From: Kappaphycus alvarezii
Taxonomy: Eukaryota > Rhodophyta > Florideophyceae > Gigartinales > Solieriaceae
Length of the DNA stretch: 64,000 nt
Assembly (NCBI GenBank): GCA_002205965.3
Contig: NADL03000678.1
Coordinates: 62,001-126,000, forward strand
Direction of reading: 5' to 3'
Made by a program: the position numbers and the translations under genes. The notes beneath the pieces are model-generated. The model searched no databases, was not told the origin of the DNA, and worked only from the letters and a program-made list of their open reading frames with translations. This document shows, in pieces, positions 55,898 through 64,000 of this stretch (its first letter is position 1; each line of letters begins with the position of its first letter).

Positions 55898-56414
55898 TGT
55901 TGCATTTCACTTCACAGACCTTACAGCTTTACACGAATTCACTGCATCTACTGTACTGTAGATTCAAACCACTGGTAACCTTAAAACTAGGGCTACTAGG
56001 CACTTTGCTGTCATTAAACTTCCTTAAAGTTCTGAACACAGCGTTTGACCCCATTGGTACATTTGGAATAGTTACGGGCGAGTTACGCACTGGGATATTA
56101 TATCATTGCTTTACCAATCAAAAGCTGGCTTGCTATCCCATGCCACCTGGACCAATGTACTTCTTACATCTTGTAAGAGTATGTCACTCGTGCCGACTAC
56201 AATTCTGAAAGCGCTACTTACGATACCGTCAGGGCTGTTTTACGGGAAAAACTTTGAATTCGCTACTGCTAGACTGCATTTTCCTTTAGTTTGTAGCTAT
56301 CTTTAGTTCTATATAAACACTGGCTCGGAGCAGCCGGCTTAACCAAGCCAGGCTCAACCAAAGTTTCAACCACAGTTCTACCTTGATCTGCTCGTGTGCG
56401 CTTAACACCCCGCA
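55898..56414 (+). repeat. Gypsy element 2, 3' LTR (517 bp)
   Basis: Aligns end to end with 48,736-49,254, with about 20 substitutions and small indels (for example AAACTAGGG versus AAACCAGGG, GCCGGCTTAACC versus GCCGGCCTAGCC). Confidence 0.9.
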
Positions 56415-56419
56415 CAGAG
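56415..56419. repeat. Target-site duplication of gypsy element 2 (right)
   Basis: CAGAG directly after ACACCCCGCA, identical to 48,731-48,735. Confidence 0.88.
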
Positions 56420-56590
56420 TCGGGCGGGACTTTTCTACAAGGTTGATGTAAAGATCGGCCGTAAGACATGCTGCGTTCGACGAAACCATCGCCCTAGCTT
56501 GTTTTTGAAGAAAGACGGATCGTACCCTTCTGGAAGTCTCGATGACTTGCACGGTGACGTGCCTGGTCACGTCTTTCAGCACCGCGAATG
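56420..56590 (-). pseudogene. Unrecognised coding-like fragment beside gypsy element 2
   Basis: The minus strand reads VLKDVTRHVTVQVIETSRRV and QARAMVSSNAACLTADLYIN without stops up to the insertion site. It looks protein-coding in character but I do not recognise the family. It may be a broken host or transposon gene interrupted by the gypsy insertion. Confidence 0.25.
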
Positions 56591-56992
56591 CGGCGGGGTT
56601 CCATCAAAGAGTGGATAGGACCGGAAAATCGACGTTTTAGAGACGGTGCAGTTCGTAAGTTGTGGTATTTTGTGCAAAATGTGGGGGGAGGTGGGTGCTT
56701 TAATGTTTGAAAGATATAGTCGGTTGTAGCTCGAAGTATACTAGAGGGTGTATACAGGGTGCGAAGTATGAACTTAGACAGTCCCAAAAAACTATCCCAT
56801 TGCCACTAACCATCTCGAAATTTAACGATCTGTAAATAAAGGGCTGTAGCTGCTCTATAGTTGCGAGGAAGCGACAACCCATGTAAATTTGAAACACAGA
56901 AAAGGAAGAAAATATGACAATAACAAAATAGTAATCCGAAGGTAACGAAATTACAAACAACACAAGAAAACATTTTTCACTTTACTTCAACA

Positions 56993-57800
56993 CTAGTACT
57001 TCGTAGGCTCGCCTTTCGCGTCGATTACTGCGAGCATACGCTTGGGTACACTCTGATAGAGGTTCAATATGTAACCACTATCAATCGATGCGCAAGCCTC
57101 CTCAATTCCAGCTTTCAACCCAGCTACATTCTCGTAGCGCATCCTCAGCGGATATACGCGACGAGCCGGTAAGCCCCAGACTCTTCCAATTATATTTAGA
57201 TCTTGGGAATTAGTTGGCCATGGTAGCACTCTGACGCCGCACTGAGGGAGAAAAACGGGTCTGATGGGACAGCTGAATGCTAGCACTATCTTGCTTAAAT
57301 GTCCAGGTCGTCGATTCGCCAAAATATTCTGCAGTCCAGGGTATTAATCCAGTTTCAAGAGTTGTACAATACTTAATGGAGTACTGCTTACCTAATAACA
57401 AACTAAAGGTGACGTACCATAAAAACGAATAGCAGCCCATACCATCACACTGCCGCCGCCATTTCGCCTCGTCTGGAAGCGCCGCGGTTCCTTGCGCAAG
57501 TCATGCCAATACATTGTCAACCAATCAGGCCCATCAAGGTTGAATTTCTTCTCTTCCGAAAAGACTACACGCGTCCAGAAATGTTACCTTTTGAAAAAAT
57601 CTGCGAGCCCACTGCCATCGATTTTTCTTGTGCTCCCTCTTCATTTCCAGGACCTTGCTCACCCTTTTATGCTTGAAAATAGGCGACGTAGACAAAATAT
57701 GCTCTACGAGACGGACAGAAACCGGAAAATATAGCACCCGCTTGATCTCCGTAGCACTTGAATTGACTGCAGATGCCATTCGAAAATGCAACGACGGTCA
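56993..57800 (-). pseudogene. Tc1/mariner-type transposase remnant
   Basis: Read right to left: NRWQWARRFFQKV (about 57,620), FSEEKKFNLDGPDWLTMYW (57,500-57,560; the first acidic catalytic position is Glu here), RRNGGGSVMVWAAIRFYG (about 57,415-57,470), a decayed middle, then VLPWPTNSQDLNIIGRVWG (about 57,172-57,230) and the ending KRMLAVIDAKGEPTKY. WP-x-x-SPDLNPIE-x-W is the DDE_3 hallmark. Here it is altered and the blocks lie in different frames, so it is inactive. Confidence 0.72.
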
Positions 57801-59167
57801 TACTAGGAAAGTTTTTTCGGGTTCTTGGGAGTTTCGTTACGGCGTGTGTATGTCCAGTTTATGATAAAATTCTGAACTTTTCTTGGACTCCGATACAGAG
57901 TCCTTGCAATTACACGCTGTGGAACTTGCTGCCTACTCATAGCCAAAATCTAGCTTTTTTCAAAATCGCTAAGGTGCTTTCCTTTTGGCACGTTGCGGAT
58001 GATTTGAAGATGCTACAGCGCCTAATCCGGTCTTCATGATTACTCATACCATAAAACGTAACACATCTATGCTTCTGAGTATCTAACGTCCATCTCTTCC
58101 CGACTGACTACATCCAACTTTCACTTTATCTCGCTCGGCGCCCGCGAAAAGCGTGAGCGCCGGACCTTCATCCGGCTCTTCCCTCAGTAGAATGCCCTTT
58201 ATGGCTGCAGAGATCTCGCTGCAACGTTCTTGTCGATGGCCCCATCGAGTGGATTGCCTCTCCGCGCCCCCATCGCATGTGGGACGAACCGGGAAAGGTG
58301 TATAAGGATGGTTCTACTACTTAAACAAAGTTTGCGAAGTCCACCGTACCCTGCCGTGCTCGAATCCACCGTTATTTTGACGGACTGCGAGGTTTGTGGT
58401 CTTCACTGCCTTGCGGGCTTGTTATCAAGCTCGTCGTCCAGAATTTTCGCCGTTGTCGTCGCCGTCTCTATTTGTAAGCCTTTGTGCTTACAGCGGGAGT
58501 TTTTGAGCCTTCTGAATCCTCTGTTCAGATGGTAGAGTTTTTTTCCGGTCCCTTTCTCGCTTGAGTGGGCAATTGGTTCAGCCATTGCCCGGAGTCGTCC
58601 GTCTAGCAGAACCCAAGGTCCTGTGTAGTGCGGACTTGTCTACAAACAATAAAGCATCATTGTTTATTCTTCTTAACGAAAGGGAGTGGCTATGGATCTT
58701 AAAGTTTCCCGTTAGATAGAAGAAGCTTTACCGGTAAAACGTTCTTGTATCATTTGAAATTTCGTTGATTTTATAGAGTTGTTTTTTTTATTTAGTGCGA
58801 CCGAAACATTTAGTTGTTGTCTATCCATCCTTTTCATTCACTTTCTTTTAATAAGTGCATCTAACAGTTAAGGTGCAAATACTGAGAGGTTTGAGATATT
58901 TTCAGTCATTTTGAAGCAAAAATATCGTGTATTCAAGTTTAAATTTCGGGGACTGAACAAGATTTCTCAACTTGATGCCAAATGATACGGCTATTATACA
59001 TATGTTATGCCCGGAGTTTCTCTAGAACTGGGGAACTGTGACCTTTACTTGAAGATGTAAGTTGGTCTCCTAAACAGTCTTAGACCGGAATCTGTGACAG
59101 CGGATAGGGGCCATTTTCTGTACTTAATAGATCTTACGGGGCTCACGCATCAAAACAGTCTGGAGGT
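57801..59167. other. Intergenic region between Tc1/mariner and Copia remnants
   Basis: No gene recognised. A GC-richer segment (58,130-58,650) includes the hairpin shared with 17.9 kb and then AATAAAGCATC, resembling an LTR or SINE end with a poly-A signal. The rest is AT-rich. Confidence 0.45.
58567..58590 (+). repeat. Hairpin shared with 17,899-17,921
   Basis: GGGCAAT-T-GG-TTCAG-CC-ATTGCCC. Compared with the 17.9 kb copy, a G-C pair has become A-T and two U-G wobbles have become C-G and U-A. The loop TTCAG is unchanged. Confidence 0.5.
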
Positions 59168-59442
59168 TGCCGGAGCATAATATTCATATGACACGGAATT
59201 ATTTTTATGGATTGGAGAAAGCCATTTCAGCCAATCATATGGCAGAAGTTTTGTTGAGAAGACCCATGTTAGTTTTGTTCACAAATATAGGCATTGAGCT
59301 TACAGAAAATCAGACCACGACAACGAGCAAAGCAACATAAATTTGATTGCTTGAGGCTGATGCCTCAGCACTCCAAAATGCAACGACCAGAAGAAACTTT
59401 TGTCCTACGATCTATTCTTCTCTAATTTCCATATTTTTTGTA
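59168..59442 (+). repeat. Copia LTR (5' LTR of plus-strand fragment)
   Basis: Begins TGCCGGAGCATAAT and ends at TTTTTTGTA. It matches the split LTR at 34,975-35,045 plus 43,041-43,258 in reverse orientation. GGGTAGCATCACC follows and may be the primer-binding site. Confidence 0.7.
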
Positions 59443-60410
59443 GGGTAGCATCACCGAGTTACCCCAACCGCACTATTCATTTTAGACCCACACAAGACGT
59501 TCGCCCACCCCTTTATTGTTTGTTGGCTTTAAACTACATTGGTGGTAGTCAAGAAGCACTTCTCAGAGGACTTTATCCGGGCAGTCTTAGAGTAGACATC
59601 AATCGAAGAAGAACCAACGCTTGTGAAAACGATTGTTTGCAGTAACAAACTCGGAGTGTCTTGCCGAGGGCCTTGGGTCCGATCCTCTCATCAGGAGCGT
59701 CTAAGACAAGGTCAAGGGTTCGACCCTTTCAGGTACAAAGCCTAACCGAAGAGATAAAGAAACCACGAAGAACTCTCAATCCACAATCTCCCTCAACTTT
59801 CCTATTATCAAACACAACACACGTTCTATCGTTCAAAGATGCCAACTGGCGAATAAAATGACTCCCTAAGGAAGGTCCCAAAGCTCAAAGTGCTCAAAGC
59901 TCAAAGTAATTGGACAAAGCTGACTTTGTCCAAAGGAGGATGAAAATGAAGTCGTACTTTCGCCGCATTGATCCATTACTAATCGGCCTTGAGCCAAGGC
60001 CCGCAGGTCGAGGGACATCTAATGAAGCAATTGATATCTGGACTCTCAAGAATGCAATTACCAAAGGCAATTTTGTTCTCTGTCACGGTGATTCCGTCAC
60101 ATCACAGACGAGAATTTTTGTGGATGATGATGACAAGACCGCTGGGGAACTCTGGGGAAACTTGAGAGAATATTCACCATGTCAAACACACAAGTCATTC
60201 AGAATCTCAATCAAAAGCTAGACTCCTTGATATTAAAGGAAGGCCGAAACTTTCAAATCATATTGCATCCTTTCTTAAGATTCTTGGAGAAATCACAACG
60301 TACGATTCAGAGATCTCTGAGACGGAAAAGACGTCTGAAATGCTTCAATCCCTTCCTCCTTCCTTTGCTTCCCTTTCTACGGCTTCAAACCTCCAGGATC
60401 TGAACTTCGA
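59443..60410 (+). pseudogene. Copia leader and gag fragment (plus strand)
   Basis: Leader 59,443-59,900, then gag blocks LLIGLEPRPAGRGTSNEAI (about 59,973), DDKTAGELWGNLREYSPC (about 60,130) and MSNTQVIQNLNQKLDSLIL (60,179-60,236), and QSLPPSFASLSTASNLQDL near 60,345. It is homologous to 47,513-48,212 on the minus strand. Frame changes occur, and it is cut off near 60,410 by LINE sequence. Confidence 0.72.
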
Positions 60411-60429
60411 AAAATCAATCTCAGTTACT

Positions 60430-61235
60430 AGCGAATTATTCCCACCGGCTATTGATCTATTTGAGATACTTCTGTCCCTTCGACTAGGATTCACGTCCGC
60501 GAACGATATCGCAGGTGCTGCGTTTCTGACCTTCAGTTCAGCCCCCAACAGGCTGCGCGAAAAACTTTTTGCCAGCCTCCATCAGGAGTCTCACAACATA
60601 TAAAGACGCCCTCGAGGCTCACCGGCTTTAGTCTCAACCATGCATACAGTCTAGGATTCTTCCATTCAATGCCTTTTGCTCAAACAACACACCCTTGCAA
60701 AAGACACTCACGGAAGCAGTCCACTAGGCTGTGCAAGACGGTATACTTCTCGGAGACGCAAGGAGGCAGTCTTTTCGTGCTTCGATGGCGCTACCACAGG
60801 CGAAGGAATGGGCGTACTGTTCCGTGCCCTGGTCTGAAGACTATTATCGACGCCCGCAGATTCTCGACATGGCTTCAATACTACTCTCAAGTTCCGCTTT
60901 TCGCTCCGGACACACCGTGCCCGAGGAGAAGCTTTCCGGAAACACTTGACTGCTTCGGGGATCATCTCTTGTATTGTGTTCATGGAGGACACAGAATTCG
61001 AAGAAATGACAGCCAAGTTCATTTGCTTGCCCAGGACCTGCAGAAAGCTGCTCGTCACCCCGCTCTCGAGCCCAGGCATAGCCTTCGTCGTACAAGGCCG
61101 GACATCAGGGCAATGGGAAGCACTGGAGGCACGTATTTCTTCGATGTCACTTTTCTCAATGCACTTGCGCCATCCAACGAGAGAGTGCGCACCTTCAAAC
61201 CGCTCACATCACTACCGAGTATTTATAGAATATAA
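60430..61235 (+). pseudogene. LINE polymerase C-terminal fragment
   Basis: Contains LLSLRLGFTSANDIAGAAFL (about 60,475), FSTWLQYYSQVPLF (about 60,860), CPRRSFPETLDCFGDHLLYC (about 60,918-60,977), HRIRRNDSQVHLLAQDL and RRTRPDIRAM ... YFFDVTFLNAL (about 61,085-61,170). This is the Cys-x2-C...D-x-x-GDH-x-x-x-C...RPDI...DVT order of LINE C-terminal domains. Only the 3' part is present and frames shift upstream of 60,670. Confidence 0.55.
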
Positions 61236-63564
61236 TGGAAAAGTTACTCGTATGGTTAAGTTTTCAGACTTATATGTAGCTTTAAACAACGCTGTAAACT
61301 GTAAAATATAGGATTAGTGTCGCTGGATAGTGCGAAAGCTTACTTTTGGAAAGACCTGAAGCCACGGATATATCCGGATTTTCTTGAATTTTAAAATAGA
61401 TAAAAGAAATAGTGGCGCTTGCGGGAGACTGCGAAAAAAGCACAAAGGTTTTTGCTCCGAAGGCTTGGTTGTGTGTGGATAAAACTGTTGGAATCCAATC
61501 TTCCTTTTAACAACCCGAACGCGGTCGTCCCATTATTTATACACAACTATGGCACCATTCTCTAGCTCAAGCATGCTCGTTAGTTGGTACATCCTACAAT
61601 AAATCCGTAGAGATGTCTCTATAATATCTGTAAATATCTGCAACAGAACATATTTATAGAAGTTGTGAACTAGTGTCTGAGGGACCATTATCTTCATATG
61701 AGGACAAAGGTTAGGGCTATTATTTTAAATAAATAAAATATTTTTTTATTGTTTCTTGCTAACCTATACTTTCAACAGTCGTGAAGCTCGATCAAAACAA
61801 ACTTTTCGGCATTTTTAGCGCTATTCAGGGCACGAAATACTTTACTCCACCTTCTATTTAGTGCCAATTTATCATATTTTATCCTTTCAGTACTTGCAGT
61901 TGAATGCTTAAGCCGAAAAGGTGTAGAGTTGAAGCCACTGGGCACCTCTTTACTGTAGTTCTATATATTTTAGAGTATATCATTTAGTAAATATTAACGG
62001 GCCCCAAAACATTTTTTAGTTACTGTACTTTTTTGTATGATAAAGAAGTTTGTCCTCATATGAGAGCAAATTGTGCCAAATATGAGAACAACACTATCGC
62101 GGATAGACACTACAAAGACCTGACATAAAAACATATCCCAAAAAAATATCTACGGTATGTATCGGGAAGAATAAAATATTTCAAAGAAGGGTTGGAGGGG
62201 CGAGCATTGCGGTCTGTCACAGCGCAAATGAGTGCTTTGGGAGGCGACGTGTACTTGCGTTTTTTTTCATTTTTAACGGTCTGAGGTGCATACTGGCGTG
62301 CAAGATCAGTGTCCTGAGGATTGACGTACAGCAATGTAACAAGTCCAATCACGTGCTTCATTGCATGTAGGTGAAAGCGGATGGGCAAAATCATGTGATC
62401 CCGTAACAATATAGTAAAAATATGAAGAACAGGCTCTGTGAAAGATACTGCGATAGGGCCACTGTTAAGGTACTGGGTACTTCCACGAGAGCCAAGTCTG
62501 TCCGCATGTAGGAATGGTTACTTGGACCTATTTGATACAAGTTCTTTCTTTCCAATCACATCACTGGTACTGTTCGTTTGCGTATTCTCTGCTGCACTGT
62601 TTGCTTCCACTAACTGCTTGGAAAAAGTCTTTTGGACCGCTTGTGTTGAATTAATAGGATCCAACCCTTTCGATGATACTGTTAATCTCCCCATACCACG
62701 GAGAAACAATCATGCTGACCTTTTGAATTACAATTTCCTCTCAATTTACGAAATGTCTGCATAAAATCGCAGTCAATGCAGTATAGAAATCGGGGATCGA
62801 TTTGGTTCTTAAATGTTTGAAAAGTGAGGTTCGGTTATCCCCCGGTGTATGCTAGACGTGTTCAGGATAATGGGTAATATCACTCGTGTCCCTAAATGGC
62901 TGGCTCAAAGCCTGTCAGCAGGAATGGTGTGTTGGACATCACTGCTACTGTCGCATGCCGAAATTATCTACCGCGTCAATTACTAATTTCTGAAAACGTT
63001 ACAGAATTATCTTCCATTTCAGGCAAATTGAGAAATTAGCGAATGCAAGCCGGACATACATTTTTCAATAAACAGTTTCATGACTGTTGCCGGGAATGAA
63101 TGAATGAATAAATTTACGGTATGATTATCAAGGGTTCCGTGTAGGACCATCTGTTCTGCTAGCTAAATGTTAACCGAAAGCGCCCCGTCGGCCACGTCCA
63201 CTGTTGTACGGACGGATATTGCGTTCGATGCAGAGTACCATATCATGTAACTAATGAGACAGGCTACAAGTGTAAGACATTGAGGACAAATATTACTCAT
63301 TTGATTGCACAAGGAGAATTTCTGAGATATTGTAATGTATGTAAGATGTGGTCGGTTGTATCTAGTCCGGTAGGAATGCGTTACGCGGGACGAGTTTTCA
63401 CTGGGTAATATTAAATAACTTTCCCTGCAAGGCTGGCGCAATGCCAGTGAGTAGGCATACTGCGTTAGATGTAACTGCCGGGGCTGAGTTCTTTGCAGTT
63501 GACGCCACTCGAACCGTCCCATAAGTCTCCATTGCTCAAACGGCCACGTTTCGGGCGACATCTG
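61236..63564. other. AT-rich region without recognisable genes
   Basis: Only short frames without family resemblance (for example 62,110-62,409 minus and 62,438-62,764 plus). No LTR, TIR or RNA gene was identified by eye. Confidence 0.5.
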
Positions 63565-64000
63565 TTAGTACTGAAGTGATTTGCTCGCTACATTGGTGCG
63601 GATTACCTCTGTCCAACAGTGTTGGGTCGTATAAAACGGCACGAATCGCTGCATGTTGTTACTGTTGGCCAAATACCCCGTGTAGCAGGCATAAGCTACC
63701 GGATAGAGGCCAAGTTGTTGGGACTGGGCATATAAATGCGCCGCAGAATATATCTTGATCATCCAATTACTGCGCTCGACGGCACTGCGCCCCGCCAAGT
63801 CGCATGTGGCATCAACGGTGTGTCGCCGTCCAAGGATGACTTCCGCATCGGGGACACTCTTGCTGCTGGCAGTGTTTCTGCCGCGACGCGCAGTAACAGA
63901 GGAAGAGTTTAAGCGCGCAAAATGTCTTCTCGACTCATTTTCCCCTGTGAAAACCCCAAACCGGCCTCCATCTTGTAGTTCCGACCCCTGGCTCTCGGTT
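63565..64000 (-). CDS. Unidentified open frame entering from the right edge
   Basis: The minus strand is open without a stop from the window edge to a TAA just below 63,565 (about 145 codons). The same frame is open again down to 63,163 past that single stop. It includes PDAEVILGRRHTVDATCDLA and NWMIKIYSAAHLYAQSQQLG. No ATG occurs in the visible part. The sequence is GC-richer than its left neighbour. I do not recognise a family. It could be the 3' end of a gene or chance. Confidence 0.2.
   Translation of the reverse strand, partial: TESQGSELQDGGRFGVFTGENESRRHFARLNSSSVTARRGRNTASSKSVPDAEVILGRRHTVDATCDLAGRSAVERSNWMIKIYSAAHLYAQSQQLGLYPVAYACYTGYLANSNNMQRFVPFYTTQHCWTEVIRTNVASKSLQY

Larger units (their letters stand above)
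48736..56414 (+). mobile_element. Decayed chromovirus-type Ty3/gypsy retrotransposon (element 2), 7,679 bp
   Basis: LTRs at 48,736-49,254 and 55,898-56,414 (TG...CA) are flanked by the perfect 5-bp duplication CAGAG (48,731-48,735 and 56,415-56,419). The LTRs differ at roughly 20 positions, so this insertion is older than element 1. Inside, in order: a zinc-finger ORF, a tRNA-like piece, an inserted LINE tail, gag, protease, RT, RNase H, integrase and chromodomain. All carry stops. Confidence 0.93.

Noticed and set aside
59640-59740. Possible tRNA in the Copia leader (GGGTTCGACCC B-box-like)
   Set aside because: The T-arm-like hairpin is clear but no matching acceptor stem or credible D arm was found; left as leader sequence.

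Overview
The window looks like nuclear DNA of a eukaryote whose genes are compact and mostly intronless. Its layout, small gene islands in a sea of LTR, DIRS, LINE and DNA transposon remains, fits a florideophyte red alga best. That lineage call is an inference; there is no rRNA or organelle marker to fix it.

Layout. (1) 1-1836: the 3' half of a decayed DIRS-like element (RNase H plus tyrosine recombinase). (2) About 1.8-12.6 kb: AT-rich DNA without genes, holding one dead pogo/Tigger-type transposase (about 4.5-5.6 kb). (3) 12.6-17.3 kb: two diverged, broken copies of one SANT/Myb-like plus coiled-coil protein. (4) 18.99-30.86 kb: the gene island. It holds 4-hydroxyphenylpyruvate dioxygenase (HPPD, tyrosine catabolism / plastoquinone-tocopherol precursor), a zf-4CXXC_R1-like zinc-finger protein with a probable 3' intron, a Golgi-type UDP-glucuronate decarboxylase (UDP-xylose synthesis), a PPIL4-type cyclophilin-RRM protein, a large TAF1C/Rrn6-like beta-propeller protein, and a membrane-anchored neutral-sphingomyelinase-like EEP phosphodiesterase. 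These are housekeeping genes with no evident common pathway. (5) 31.2-61.2 kb: nested retroelements. Two head-to-head LINE copies come first, then a decayed minus-strand Copia element (34,975-48,212). A young complete Ty3/gypsy element (35,051-43,035; 5-bp duplication GTGTC) sits inside its 3' LTR. An older, decayed chromovirus-type gypsy element follows (48,736-56,414; duplication CAGAG), then a dead Tc1/mariner, a second Copia fragment and another LINE tail. (6) 61.3-64 kb: mostly empty, with an open frame running off the right edge.

The most notable observations are these. Both gypsy elements carry an extra 5' protein with paired C-x2-C-x12-H-x5-H zinc fingers, and in the young one it is encoded wholly inside the LTR. 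An array of mini-hairpins with an invariant loop and covarying stems lies in the 3' noncoding part of the Copia element. A GTACTGTAC-type palindromic motif recurs between genes and in the gypsy U3. Four frame breaks, in two conserved host genes and in the young gypsy pol, are each explained by one base missing from a short homopolymer. That points to sequencing or assembly error rather than gene death.
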